Assembly: GCF_007994135.1 (NCBI RefSeq)
Contig: NZ_VLKF01000001.1
Span: forward strand, 4,030,001-4,094,000
Length of the DNA: 64,000 nucleotides
Source: Modestobacter roseus
GTDB lineage: Bacteria > Actinomycetota > Actinomycetes > Mycobacteriales > Geodermatophilaceae
Direction: 5' to 3'
In this document: positions 1 through 8,568 of the stretch, one piece after another
Layout of the letters: each line of letters begins with the position of its first letter
How positions within the stretch are numbered: the first letter of the stretch is position 1
Made by a program: the position numbers and the translations under genes
The notes under the pieces: generated by a model
What the model was told of the DNA's origin: nothing
What the model saw: only the letters and a program-made list of their open reading frames with translations
Databases searched by the model: none

Positions 1-2
1 TG

Positions 3-347
3 ATCAGCGCCCGGACGGCGATCGAGGCCAGGGTGCTGGTCACCGAGCGGATGCGGCCGATGAAGGTCAAGGGCGGCCAGGTCGTCGAGACCATCGGCAT
101 CCCCTACCACTGGGGTGAGCAGGGCCTGTCCACCGGCGACTCGGGCAACGACCTGTTCGGCGTGGTGATGGACCCGAACGTGCACATCCAGGAGTCGAAG
201 GTCGCCACCTGCGACATCCAGCCCGGGCGGCGTCCGCGCGGCAAGGCGCTGGTGCAGTACGTGGAGGACCACCGGATCCGGGCGGGCGTGCAGTCGGGGC
301 TGGTCCCCAGCGGTGGCCGGGTCCCGACCGAGGAGGGGACGAGCTGA
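3..347 (+). CDS. Formate dehydrogenase alpha subunit, C-terminal end (5' truncated by window)
   Basis: The window opens inside this gene; only the last ~114 residues are visible. They match the C-terminal molybdopterin-dinucleotide-binding beta-barrel end of FdnG/FdoG-type formate dehydrogenases: 'MRPMKVKG', 'IPYHWGEQG', 'DSGNDLF' and 'DPNVHIQESK' are familiar family signatures. The enzyme oxidises formate to CO2 at a Mo/W-bisMGD centre and passes electrons to the iron-sulfur subunit. The catalytic Cys/Sec residue lies outside the window. It is followed 46 bp later by the FeS subunit and then by an NrfD-like anchor, so it is the first gene of an alpha-beta-gamma operon. Assignment is firm by sequence and context. 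Confidence 0.9.
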   Translation: MSARTAIEARVLVTERMRPMKVKGGQVVETIGIPYHWGEQGLSTGDSGNDLFGVVMDPNVHIQESKVATCDIQPGRRPRGKALVQYVEDHRIRAGVQSGLVPSGGRVPTEEGTS

Positions 348-393
348 TGCGGCGCGTCCCGATGGAGTGCGGCCCGACCGCAGAGGAGCGCTC

Positions 394-1512
394 GTGACCA
401 CCGTCAGCTCGGCGAGCCCGGCGCTCACCGGCAAGGACCCGGCCAACCGGCTCTACGGCCCGTTGCCCGACGTGAGCGGGGAGGCCGGCTACGAGGAGGA
501 CCACCCCGCGCGGGTGGGCTTCTTCACCGACACCTCGGTCTGCATCGGCTGCAAGGCCTGCGAGGTCGCCTGCAAGGAGTGGAACACGCTCCCGATGGAC
601 GACGCGAACGGCCAGCGGGACGCGATGGGCCTGTCCGGGATGTCCTACGACAACACCGGGATGCTCGGCGCCAACTCCTGGCGGCACGTGGCCTTCGTGG
701 AGCAGAGCCGCCCGGTCGACCTGCCGATGCCGGGCGTCGGGCTGCCGGGCGCCGGTGGCACGGGCGCGGCTGCTCCGGCGGCCGGCGGCTGCGGGAGCGG
801 CGGGGGCTGCGGGAGCGGCTCCGGCGACCCGCACGCCACCTCGGCCGGCGGGAACGCCGACGGTGTCGGCATGGCCCAGTCCAGCGTGCTGAACGCCGAG
901 GCGCTCAGCGAGTTCGACCCGCAGACCGGCCAGTCCGGCGACCGGGAGATCCGCTGGCTGATGTCCTCCGACGTGTGCAAGCACTGCACGCACGCCGGTT
1001 GCCTGGACGTCTGCCCGACCGGGGCGCTGTTCCGCACCGAGTTCGGCACCGTGGTCGTGCAGGGCGACATCTGCAACGGCTGCGGCTACTGCGTGCCGGC
1101 CTGCCCCTACGGCGTCATCGACAAGCGAGAGGACGACGGCCGGGTCTTCAAGTGCACGATGTGCTACGACCGCCTGACCGACGGGCTGCAGCCGGCCTGC
1201 GCCACCGCGTGCCCGACCCAGTCGATCCAGTTCGGCGACCTCGACGAGCTGCAGGCCCGGGCCGACGCCCGGCTGGCCACGCTGAAGGAGCAGGGCGTGC
1301 AGACCGCCCGGCTCTACGGGCGCGACGAGGCCGACGGCGTCGGCGGCGTGGGGGCGTTCTTCCTGCTGCTCGACGAGCCGGAGGTCTACGGCTTCCCGCC
1401 GGACCCGATCGTCACCACCCGGAACCTGCCGGCGATGTGGAAGGCGGCCGCCGCGGGGGCCGCGATGATCGTCGGCGTCGTGGCCTCGGCCTTCGTCGGG
1501 AGGAAGGGCTGA
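394..1512 (+). CDS. Formate dehydrogenase beta subunit, four [4Fe-4S] ferredoxin-type protein
   Basis: 372 residues from a GTG preceded by an AGAGGAG-type ribosome site; upstream in-frame starts would overlap the alpha gene. Four cysteine groups are visible: C50/C53/C56/C60 (CIGCKACEVAC), C195/C198/C203/C207 (CKHCTHAGCLDVC), C227/C230/C233/C237 (CNGCGYCVPAC) and a fourth from C254 (CTMC...CATAC). This is the FdnH/FdoH arrangement that wires electrons from the alpha subunit to the membrane. A C-terminal hydrophobic helix follows 'MWKAAAAG', as in membrane-associated FDH beta subunits. Between clusters one and two is a Gly/Ala-rich loop holding two extra cysteines (GGCGSGGGCGSG). The stop overlaps the next start (TGATG), indicating translational coupling. 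Confidence 0.92.
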   Translation: MTTVSSASPALTGKDPANRLYGPLPDVSGEAGYEEDHPARVGFFTDTSVCIGCKACEVACKEWNTLPMDDANGQRDAMGLSGMSYDNTGMLGANSWRHVAFVEQSRPVDLPMPGVGLPGAGGTGAAAPAAGGCGSGGGCGSGSGDPHATSAGGNADGVGMAQSSVLNAEALSEFDPQTGQSGDREIRWLMSSDVCKHCTHAGCLDVCPTGALFRTEFGTVVVQGDICNGCGYCVPACPYGVIDKREDDGRVFKCTMCYDRLTDGLQPACATACPTQSIQFGDLDELQARADARLATLKEQGVQTARLYGRDEADGVGGVGAFFLLLDEPEVYGFPPDPIVTTRNLPAMWKAAAAGAAMIVGVVASAFVGRKG

Positions 1513-2681
1513 TGGCCGGCGAGCCGGAGAACGAGACGACGACGGGCGCGACGCCCGGCGAGGCGCCGATGACGCCGGGCGCCGGTGGCTGGCACCGTGC
1601 CGGCGGCGAGGACCTGACCCGCCCGAAGCGGAAGCGCCGTCGCGGCGGTGGCGGCTGGGGCAGCGGCAACCGCGAGGCGGCGATGGTGCCGGACGCGGAG
1701 TTCAGCTCCTACTACGGCCGGCAGATCATCAAGTCACCGGTCTGGAAGAACCCCGAGGTCCCGATCTACTTCTTCCTCGGCGGAGCCGCGGGCACGGCGT
1801 CGGTGATCGCGGCGCTGGCCGAGTTCACCGGACGGCAGAAGCTGGCCCGCAACGCCGAGTACACCGCCGGCGTCGGTGCGCTCGCCTCGGTCGTGCTGCT
1901 CATCGACGACCTGGGCCGGCCGGAGCGGTTCCTGCACATGCTGCGGGTGTTCAAGCCGACCTCCCCGCTGTCGGTCGGGTCGTACATCCTGTCCCCGTTC
2001 AGCGCGCTCACCTCCGCCACGGCCGCGCTGCGGCTGCTGGAGCACGCGCCGGTGGCGGGCGCGGCGACCCGGGTGCTGCCGTTCCTGCCGAAGCTCGCCG
2101 GGGCCATCCCGGTGCTGCGCAAGACCTCCGCGGTCGCCGGGGCTGCCTTCGGCGGGCCGATGGCCACCTACACGGCGGTGCTGATCTCGAACACCGCCGT
2201 CCCCAGCTGGCACGCGGCGCACGAGCAGCTGCCGTTCGTCTTCGCCGGCTCGGCGATGGCAGCCGGTGGTGGCGTGACCATGGCGCTGTCGCCGGTGGCC
2301 GAGGCCGGCCCGGCGCGCAAGGTCGCGCTGGCCGGGGTGGGCATCGAGCTCGCCGCGATGCACAAGGTGGAGAACGACCACGGGCTGGTCAGCGAGCCCT
2401 ACCACCTGGGCAAGGCGGGGAAGCTGATGCGCGCGGCGAAGGCGGCCACCGTCAGCGGTGCCGCGGTCACCGCGCTGCTGGGTCGCAAGCGGGCCGGGGC
2501 CGTGGTCGGCGGGGTGCTGCTTGCCGCCGGCTCGCTGTTCACCCGCATGGGCGTCTTCGAGGCCGGCCTGGCCAGCGCGCTCGACCCGAAGTACACCGTC
2601 ATCCCGCAGCGCGAGCGGCTCGAGGCCCGCAAGGCCGGGCAGGCCACCGCCGACGACGAGGCGCGCTCCGTCGTCCGCTGA
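1512..2681 (+). CDS. nrfD: NrfD/PsrC-like membrane subunit of formate dehydrogenase
   Basis: 389 residues, ATG overlapping the beta-subunit stop. The first ~60 residues are polar and basic (PKRKRRRGGGG), then 'YYGRQIIKSPVWKNPEVPIY' begins the NrfD/polysulfide-reductase membrane domain with about eight hydrophobic segments and the family loop 'DLGRPERFLHMLRVFKP'. NrfD proteins anchor FeS subunits and exchange electrons with quinone, so this replaces the cytochrome-b gamma subunit of enterobacterial FDH-N. It is the last gene of the operon; an 18-bp hairpin begins 16 bp after the stop. Confidence 0.9.
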   Translation: MAGEPENETTTGATPGEAPMTPGAGGWHRAGGEDLTRPKRKRRRGGGGWGSGNREAAMVPDAEFSSYYGRQIIKSPVWKNPEVPIYFFLGGAAGTASVIAALAEFTGRQKLARNAEYTAGVGALASVVLLIDDLGRPERFLHMLRVFKPTSPLSVGSYILSPFSALTSATAALRLLEHAPVAGAATRVLPFLPKLAGAIPVLRKTSAVAGAAFGGPMATYTAVLISNTAVPSWHAAHEQLPFVFAGSAMAAGGGVTMALSPVAEAGPARKVALAGVGIELAAMHKVENDHGLVSEPYHLGKAGKLMRAAKAATVSGAAVTALLGRKRAGAVVGGVLLAAGSLFTRMGVFEAGLASALDPKYTVIPQRERLEARKAGQATADDEARSVVR

Positions 2682-2696
2682 GCACCCGCACCACAC

Positions 2697-2735
2697 GAAC
2701 TGCCCCGCACCGCCGCCGGCGGTGCGGGGCAGTTC
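2697..2735. terminator. Perfect 18-bp hairpin between nrfD and a convergent gene
   Basis: Arm 2697-2714 starts GAACTGCCCCG and pairs perfectly with 2718-2735 across a 3-nt GCC loop. There is no T-run, as is common for intrinsic terminators of very GC-rich actinobacteria. It lies between the plus-strand FDH operon and the minus-strand gene ending at 2794, so it can serve both strands. Confidence 0.85.
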
Positions 2736-2793
2736 GGCGTCGTGGGCCGGACGATCCGTGCCCGCCCGGAGGCGCCGACCGCGTCGCAGGCCG

Positions 2794-4209
2794 CTAGAAG
2801 CCCGCTGCCCGGGACCTGGGGGCCGCCGACGTCGCCGGGAGGTCGGCGGCGCCAGGGTCGGCGGAGGCCGTCGGGGCCCTCGGTCCGGTCGGCGTGGGCT
2901 CGGTCGGGGCCTGCGACGGATCGGGCTGCGGGGTCGGCGTCGGCTCGGCCGGGCTGGGAGTCGGGCTCGGTGCGGGGGTGGTCGGTGCGGGGTCGGTCGG
3001 CTCCGGCGACGGGTCGGTCGGGTCCGTGGGCTCCGTCGGCTCGACGGGGTCGGTCGGGTCCGTGGGCTCCGTCGGCTCGGCCGGGTCCGTCGGCTCGGTC
3101 GGCGGCGGTTCCGTCGGGTCGGGGGTCGGCGCCGGGACCGTCGGGTCGGCCGGGGCCGTCGGGTCGACCGTCGGATCGGGCGCGGGTGCACTGGGCTCGA
3201 CCGGGCCGGGCGCCGGGGCCTGGACGACCCCGGCGGACGGTGAGTCACCCGCCGGGGGCTGGTCCCCGGGCTCGGCCGGCGGCAGCACCGACTGCGGGGA
3301 GCTGGTGCCCGGTCGCACGGGCAGACCCGTACGGCGCGGCTGGTCGGTCGTGCCGGTCCAGGAGTGGGTCGCGCGCTCCGGGGTGCGGCTGCGCGACTCG
3401 GTCGGTGCCGTGCCGGGGAGGGTCTCCCAGTCGGGCACGAGGATCGGCGTCTCGAGACCGGAGACCGCAGCGCCCCGGTTGAGGGCCTCGAGGGTGGCCG
3501 GCACCTGGTCGGGGTGTGCGGCGAGCTCGGCGGCGATCGCGTCGCTGAACCCGAGGCTGCTGCTGGACCGGGCCAGGGTCGGGGCGAGCACGATGGCCGA
3601 CAGTGCGGTCAGGGCGAGCAGCCGCTGGGGAGCCCGGCTGCGCACGGCCGGCCGCACGGGTCCGCCGCGGGTCCTCGCCGCGCGGATCCGGGCGGCGCGC
3701 GACCGGGGCGAGGGGGCCGACCCGGCGGCCCGGACCGACCGCACCGGCCGGTGCGGCACGAGCGCGCCCAGGCCGGCGGTGCGCCGGCGGGGGCCGGCCA
3801 CGGGCGCGTGTCCGGAGGCGCGCAGCAGCCCACGGCGCGGGCGCGTGGGGGTGCCGGACGGGGGGTGGCTCGTGGACGACCGGTCGAGGACGCGCCACCA
3901 GTGGCCGCGCGCACGCGACGCCCGCAGGGAGCGCGGGGTGGGCACGCGGGACGACGTGGACGACCCCCAGGTGCCCGTGGTCGCCGGACGGGGCCGCGCG
4001 GGAGGTGCGCCGTCGGGCCGGCCGGCGGGCGGGCGGGACGGCGGCGTGCGGTGCACGGCGCGGGTCCGCGGGACGGAGACCAGGCCGGGTGGGAGAGGGG
4101 TCAGCTCATGCCCCAGGTCGGGCAGTCCGCGCTTGATGACGGCGCAGACGACCGGGGCCGTGACCACGCCGGCCACGGGCCAGACCACCAGCAGCCACCA
4201 CCACGCCAC
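2794..4209 (-). CDS. Membrane-anchored Pro/Thr/Asp-rich protein, paralogue of 26557-27570
   Basis: 471 residues from a GTG with GAGGGA six bases upstream. The N-terminus is hydrophobic (MAWWWLLVVWPVAGVV), followed by a basic low-complexity stretch, a second hydrophobic segment near residues 205-222 (LLALTALSAIVLAP) and directly after it a ~40-residue conserved piece (SLGFSDAIAAELAAHPDQVP). The last ~200 residues are EPTDPT/PTEPT-type repeats, a wall-spanning style of linker. The post-TM piece recurs in the protein at 26557-27570 (GLGLHDAVAAEVAAVPDRAD), so the two are paralogues. Function unknown; a cell-envelope protein with a long exposed tail is the best inference. The repeat DNA (2960-3180) is itself internally repetitive. 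Confidence 0.7.
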   Translation of the reverse strand: MAWWWLLVVWPVAGVVTAPVVCAVIKRGLPDLGHELTPLPPGLVSVPRTRAVHRTPPSRPPAGRPDGAPPARPRPATTGTWGSSTSSRVPTPRSLRASRARGHWWRVLDRSSTSHPPSGTPTRPRRGLLRASGHAPVAGPRRRTAGLGALVPHRPVRSVRAAGSAPSPRSRAARIRAARTRGGPVRPAVRSRAPQRLLALTALSAIVLAPTLARSSSSLGFSDAIAAELAAHPDQVPATLEALNRGAAVSGLETPILVPDWETLPGTAPTESRSRTPERATHSWTGTTDQPRRTGLPVRPGTSSPQSVLPPAEPGDQPPAGDSPSAGVVQAPAPGPVEPSAPAPDPTVDPTAPADPTVPAPTPDPTEPPPTEPTDPAEPTEPTDPTDPVEPTEPTDPTDPSPEPTDPAPTTPAPSPTPSPAEPTPTPQPDPSQAPTEPTPTGPRAPTASADPGAADLPATSAAPRSRAAGF

Positions 4210-4289
4210 GGAGCTTCCCTCGTCTCAGCGACGCCGCCGCGCCTTCTGGCCAAGACTGGACCGGTGCGGGCCGTTCCGTCAACCGCAGG

Positions 4290-4481
4290 TCAGGCGACCA
4301 GGTCCCCGGCGGCGGGGGCCCGTGCGGGCGCCGGCCGGGCAGCCGGTGCGGGTGCCGGCTCGTCGGTTGCCGGGACCGTCCACTCGATCGCGTCGATCCG
4401 CCGCAGCGTGCGGCCGAGGAACGGCGCCACCAGGCCGATCGTGCCGGCCCATCCGATGAGCAACCAGGCCCACCACGTCAT
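4290..4481 (-). CDS. Small single-pass membrane protein
   Basis: 63 residues, ATG start with a GGGGGTG-like ribosome site. One N-terminal transmembrane helix (MTWWAWLLIGWAGTIGLVAP) is followed by 'FLGRTLRRIDA' and an Ala/Pro-rich cytoplasmic or linker tail. The N-terminus closely resembles those of the proteins starting at 33113 (MPWWGWALVGWIGLSVVLAP) and, more loosely, 4209. Family and function unknown. It sits 80 bp upstream of the Pro-rich gene on the same strand and could share its transcript. Confidence 0.6.
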   Translation of the reverse strand: MTWWAWLLIGWAGTIGLVAPFLGRTLRRIDAIEWTVPATDEPAPAPAARPAPARAPAAGDLVA

Positions 4482-4635
4482 CTCGCACCCCCGTGCTCGT
4501 AGGGCAGGCAGCCTGGGACGGGGCGTCTCCCCGGCGCAAGCGCTCTGCGGCGGAGTCCTCCGGACGGGTGAGAGGGGCCTCCACCTCCCGGTACGAGCGG
4601 TGCCGGAACCACCCCGAACCGTCGCCTCCCGTGGT

Positions 4636-4641
4636 TAGGGT
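4636..4641 (+). promoter_or_regulatory. Possible -10 element (TAGGGT)
   Basis: TAGGGT fits the actinobacterial TANNNT pattern and lies about 95 bp upstream of the acyltransferase start at 4734, in the 252-bp gap between divergent genes. No convincing -35 is visible. Confidence 0.35.
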
Positions 4642-4733
4642 GTCGCTCGGCACCGCTGCTCGCCCCACCCGGACCGGACCGCTCGGCCACGGAGGGTGGG
4701 AGCTGCTGCGGCGACTGCGGTGATCGGAGGACG

Positions 4734-6026
4734 GTGGATCGGTCGGGGGGAGTCGGGTCCCAGCCCCGTCGGGTGGAGCTGCGCAACCGGCTCTGGCGCG
4801 GCATCCAGACGGTCACCGTGCTGTCCGGTCTGGACCCCGCGGTGGGCGCGGAGCCGCTGCGGGCCGCCCTGCGCCGGCTGCACGCCGCCGACCCGACGGC
4901 CCGGGTGGTCTGCCGGCTCACCGGCCGGCCGCCGTACTGGACCCCGGTGCCCGGCGCCGAGGTGGACGCCTGGCTGGAGCGGCTGGTGGTCGACGACCCC
5001 GACGTGGCCGGCCGTCCCGGCGAGGAGCTGGTGGAGAGCCTGCTCCGCCGCCCCGCCGGTGACCTCCCGTTCTCCGTGACGGTGGCCGGTGGGCGCCAGG
5101 CCTGGCGCATCGACCACGTCCTGGCCGACGGCAGCTACGCGCTGCGCCACGTCGTCGGTGCGCTGACGCGTGCCGCCGCCAGTGGTGAGGTGCCCATCGA
5201 GCTGCTGCCCACGGCGGACGCCGTGCGCCGCCCGCTGCTGCACTCGGCGTGGGGCATGGCGCGGGAGCCGAAGCTCGCCACCTGGCGCACCGCGCTGCAG
5301 CGGGCGGCCGGCGGTTCGAGCGGTGGCGGCCGGGCGGTGCCGGCGACCGGGACCCGCACCGAGACCGCGCTGGTGATCCGGTCGGGTGCGCCGGGCACGG
5401 TGGCGAGCCTGCGGGAGTGGGGGGAGGCGCACGCTCCCGGGGTGTCGACCGCGGTCCTGGTGATGACGGCGGCCCGGCGGGCCCTGGAGCGCCACGGCGT
5501 CGTCCCGCCGGAGACCGACACCGTGGTGATGTTCGACTGCCGCCGCTACCTGCCGCGCGCCGCCACGGTCGAGGGCAACTTCGTGGCGGCACTGCGGCTG
5601 ACCGATCCGAGCTGCCGCGATCCGTACCGCACCGCGGAGCAGATGGCCTCCGACGTCTCCCTGGGGCTGCCGCTGGTGTCCCTGCTCGCCGCGACGGCGG
5701 GCGAGGCGCTGTCCCCGGTCCGCGCCGCGCTCGCCCGCAGCGGTGCCCGACCGGCGGCGCGGGGCCCCGTGGTCCTGAGCCACCTGGGTTCGCTCGGGCA
5801 CATGCGCCGGCTGCCCTGGGTCAGCGGGGGCACCCCGAGCCTGTTGGCCGCCGCCGCGCCCAGCGACCCGACCGGGATCACGGTCATCACCACCGAGTGG
5901 GGCAAGGCGCTGAACGCCTCGATGACGTACGGCACCGGGCGGGCCGAACGCGACGACGTGGCGGCGGCGGCCACCGACCTGGTGACCGAACCGTGGGCGC
6001 TCGTGGCAGAGGCGACCGGCCGGTGA
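4734..6026 (+). CDS. Condensation/PapA-like acyltransferase
   Basis: 430 residues from GTG; GGAGG lies only 3 nt upstream, so an in-frame GTG at 4773 is an alternative. 'RIDHVLADGSYALRH' resembles the HHxxxDG motif of the CoA-dependent acyltransferase/NRPS condensation superfamily, with the catalytic second His and the DG kept and the first His replaced by Asp. A later 'EGNFVAALRL' and 'VVLSHLGSLG' resemble the C-terminal half of that fold. There is no carrier or adenylation domain, so an acyl transfer onto a lipid or glycan acceptor is more likely than peptide synthesis. Its stop overlaps the next start (GTGA), coupling it to a large membrane protein. Confidence 0.65.
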   Translation: MDRSGGVGSQPRRVELRNRLWRGIQTVTVLSGLDPAVGAEPLRAALRRLHAADPTARVVCRLTGRPPYWTPVPGAEVDAWLERLVVDDPDVAGRPGEELVESLLRRPAGDLPFSVTVAGGRQAWRIDHVLADGSYALRHVVGALTRAAASGEVPIELLPTADAVRRPLLHSAWGMAREPKLATWRTALQRAAGGSSGGGRAVPATGTRTETALVIRSGAPGTVASLREWGEAHAPGVSTAVLVMTAARRALERHGVVPPETDTVVMFDCRRYLPRAATVEGNFVAALRLTDPSCRDPYRTAEQMASDVSLGLPLVSLLAATAGEALSPVRAALARSGARPAARGPVVLSHLGSLGHMRRLPWVSGGTPSLLAAAAPSDPTGITVITTEWGKALNASMTYGTGRAERDDVAAAATDLVTEPWALVAEATGR

Positions 6027-8242
6027 GCGCCACCCCCTCCGAGGCGGAGGTGGCCGGGTCCCGGCCGGTCGAGCAGCGGCGCCCGGATCCGGCGGCCGCC
6101 GTGCCTGCCCGGCACCGTGCCCGCCCGGCCGGGGACCGGGTCGCGCTGCTGCTCGGTGCGTTCGTCGCGGTCGCCACCCCGCTCGTCGCCGCCGCGGACC
6201 TGGCCGTCCCGGGTCGTGCGCTGCTGGCCCTGGCGTTCGTGCTGACCGTGCCCGGCGTCCCGCTCGCGGTCCTGCTCCGGGTGCCCGACCGGCTGCTGCG
6301 TGGTGCCCTCGCGGTCGCCCTCAGCGTGGCGGTCACCCTGCTCACCGCCGCACTCCAGGTGGTCACCGGGTGGTGGAGCCCGGTCGGTTTCGCGGTGGGG
6401 ACGGCGGCGGTCTCCCTGGTCGCCACGGTGGTGGCGCTGCGGGAGATGCCCCGCGCCGGGCCGCGGAGCCCGGGTGGCGCACGGTCGGCGGGGGCGCACG
6501 CGGCGGCCGGGTCCCCGGACTGGGAGCGGCCGGCGGCTGTGGTCGGGCTGGTGGCCGCGCTCGGGCTGTGGTGGCCGGCGACCCGGTGGCTGGAGCTGGA
6601 CGACGCCGGCCCGCTCGGCGTGATCGGCGTGGCCGGCTGGCCCTACGTCGTCGCCCTCGCGCTGGTGGGGCTGGTGGCGGCCCGCCAGCTGCTCCGGCCG
6701 GTGCTCGACGGGGCGGTGCTGGCGGCCACCGCCGTCGTCCTGGCCGTCGTCCTCTTCGGCTTCGCCAACGTCGGTGACGGTCAGGCCGGGGTGTCGGTCG
6801 GCTGGCTGCACGTCGGGTTCATCCGCTTCATGACCGAGCAGCAGGCGACCTTCGCCGGGCTCGACGCCCGGGCCTACTGGCCGGGGTTCTTCGCTGCCGG
6901 GGCGCACCTGGTCGAGCTGGCCGGCCTGCCGGACGCCAGCGCGCTCCTCACCCTGTCCCCGGCGGTGTTCAACGTCGCCGCGATCGCGCCCCTGCTGGTG
7001 GTGGCCCGGTGCGTGACCGGCTCCCGGCGGCTGGCCTGGCTGGCGGTGTTCGTCTACCTGACCGCCAACTGGTTCCAGCAGGACTACTTCGCCCCCCAGG
7101 CGGTCGCGTTCCTGCTCTACCTGGTGGTCCTGGCCACGCTGCTGTGGTCGGTGACGTCCGGGGGCACCACTCCGCTGGCCGGGCCCTGGTACCGCCGGGC
7201 GCTCACCGCCTGGCGACGGCGACCCGCGTTGCCCGCGGGGGTGAGCGCCGGACGGTCGTTGGCGTGGGAGGCGGCGCTGCTGCTGATCGCGGCGGCGATC
7301 GTGGTCAGCCACCAGCTCACCCCGGCCACCCTGGTGTTCGCCCTGATGGTGTTCGTGCTGACCGGCAGCACCCGGTTCCGGCGGCTCTGGCTGCTGGTCG
7401 CGCTGCTGTTCCTGGGCTGGTTCAGCTACATGGCCACCGACTTCTGGGTCGGGCACCTGAGCACCGTGCTGGGCGACCTCGGCCAGCTCAACTCCAACCT
7501 GACCAGCGCGGTCTCGGCGCGGGTGGGCCTGGACTCCGACCCGGTGTACGACGCGATGCAGAACGTGCGGCTGGGCTGGTCGGTGCTCTACGCGCTGGCC
7601 GGGCTGGCCGGCTGGTGGACGATCCGGCACCGCCCCGGCGCCCCGTTGCTGGCCGGGCTGACCGTCTGCGCCGGGGGGCTGGTGCTGTTCGGCAGCTACG
7701 GCGGTGAGGTGGTGCTCCGGTCGTTCGTCTTCGCCGCGCCGCTGCTCGCCTCGCTGGCCGCGCTGGCGCTGCGCGGGCTGGTGCGGCACCGCAGTCCGGT
7801 GGCCCTCGCCCTGCTGGCCGTGCTGCTGACCGGTGCCGCACTGATGCTCACCGCGACCCGCGGGGTGAACATCGCCTTCGAGCGGGTCAGCGCCGGTGAC
7901 CTGGCCGCGGCCCGGGTGGTCGCCGAGGAGCTCCAGCCCGGCCAGGTGGTGGGCACCCTGCAGGCCACCGGCGCCCTCGGTGCCGACCGGGTGGGGGAGT
8001 CGGTGCCGCTGGACATGTCCGAGGCCGGCTGCGGCCTGAGCCCGCTGCGCTGCGCACTGGTCGAGCGGCCGGACTTCATCGTGGTCAGCCGGACCCAGGA
8101 CGCCCTGGGGCAGCTGCGCGAGGGGCGGCCGGCCGGCTGGACGACGGAGATCGCCGACGAGCTGGTCGACCGTGGCCTCTACACCGTCGTCCACGAGGGC
8201 GGGGGCGCGACCGTGCTGCGTGCCGCCGAGCAGGGAGGCTGA
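6023..8242 (+). CDS. Large polytopic membrane protein, GT-C-like
   Basis: 739 residues, GTG overlapping the previous stop. About a dozen or more hydrophobic segments from residue ~35 onward, with polar loops such as 'FIRFMTEQQATFAGLDARAY', 'NWFQQDYFAPQAVAFLLYL' and 'SHQLTPATL', then a soluble C-terminal region from ~residue 610. The overall plan (many helices with an acidic first loop and a C-terminal extracytoplasmic part) resembles GT-C glycosyltransferases using polyprenyl-phosphate sugars, but the diagnostic motif is not certain. Cotranscription with an acyltransferase suggests work on a modified glycan or glycolipid. Confidence 0.6.
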   Translation: MSATPSEAEVAGSRPVEQRRPDPAAAVPARHRARPAGDRVALLLGAFVAVATPLVAAADLAVPGRALLALAFVLTVPGVPLAVLLRVPDRLLRGALAVALSVAVTLLTAALQVVTGWWSPVGFAVGTAAVSLVATVVALREMPRAGPRSPGGARSAGAHAAAGSPDWERPAAVVGLVAALGLWWPATRWLELDDAGPLGVIGVAGWPYVVALALVGLVAARQLLRPVLDGAVLAATAVVLAVVLFGFANVGDGQAGVSVGWLHVGFIRFMTEQQATFAGLDARAYWPGFFAAGAHLVELAGLPDASALLTLSPAVFNVAAIAPLLVVARCVTGSRRLAWLAVFVYLTANWFQQDYFAPQAVAFLLYLVVLATLLWSVTSGGTTPLAGPWYRRALTAWRRRPALPAGVSAGRSLAWEAALLLIAAAIVVSHQLTPATLVFALMVFVLTGSTRFRRLWLLVALLFLGWFSYMATDFWVGHLSTVLGDLGQLNSNLTSAVSARVGLDSDPVYDAMQNVRLGWSVLYALAGLAGWWTIRHRPGAPLLAGLTVCAGGLVLFGSYGGEVVLRSFVFAAPLLASLAALALRGLVRHRSPVALALLAVLLTGAALMLTATRGVNIAFERVSAGDLAAARVVAEELQPGQVVGTLQATGALGADRVGESVPLDMSEAGCGLSPLRCALVERPDFIVVSRTQDALGQLREGRPAGWTTEIADELVDRGLYTVVHEGGGATVLRAAEQGG

Positions 8243-8243
8243 G

Positions 8244-8462
8244 GTGCAGGACGCGCTGGCCGGCTGGCTGGGCCTGACCGTCATCGGCGCCGCCGTCGTG
8301 CTGGCCGTGGTGCTGGAGGTCGTCGACCGGGCCGCGCCGGAGACCGGGGGGCGGCCGCCGGGCCGGCGCGCGCTGCCGCGGGCGCTGTCGGTGCTGCTCG
8401 CGCTGCTGGTGCTGGGTGCGCTGGCGGCCACGGTGGTCCGGTTCGCCGTCTTCGTGGGCTGA
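8244..8462 (+). CDS. Small two-helix membrane protein
   Basis: 72 residues from GTG, immediately after the preceding stop, with GGGAGG just upstream. Two hydrophobic helices (LTVIGAAVVLAVVLEVV and LSVLLALLVLGALAATVV) flank a basic Gly/Pro loop. No family recognised. Position as third gene of the operon suggests an accessory partner of the 739-residue membrane protein. Confidence 0.6.
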   Translation: MQDALAGWLGLTVIGAAVVLAVVLEVVDRAAPETGGRPPGRRALPRALSVLLALLVLGALAATVVRFAVFVG

Positions 8463-8520
8463 GCCGGTCGTGGGCCCGACCGGGGTGTGCGACGAGCACC
8501 GCAAGCCGTCGCGGGTCCAG

Positions 8521-8526
8521 TAGCGT
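8521..8526 (+). promoter_or_regulatory. Candidate -10 element (TAGCGT)
   Basis: TAGCGT matches TANNNT, 42 bp upstream of the glycosyltransferase start at 8569, in the 106-bp gap after the preceding operon. The same hexamer is found upstream of the epimerase gene at 52210. Confidence 0.45.
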
Positions 8527-8568
8527 GCCGCAGACCGTGCTGGTGCGCGCGGACCGACAGGGGGATGC

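Noticed and set aside
2960-3180. The Gly/Val/Ser-rich plus-strand ORF at 2894-4459 as a glycine-rich surface protein
   Set aside because: It is the antisense of the EPTDPT stalk; the minus strand has a proper ribosome site, membrane helices and a paralogue.
67-3248. Long minus-strand ORFs opposite the formate dehydrogenase genes (67-993, 1734-3248)
   Set aside because: Arg/Pro/Gly-rich translations with no motif, antisense to well-supported genes; they are by-products of high GC codon bias.
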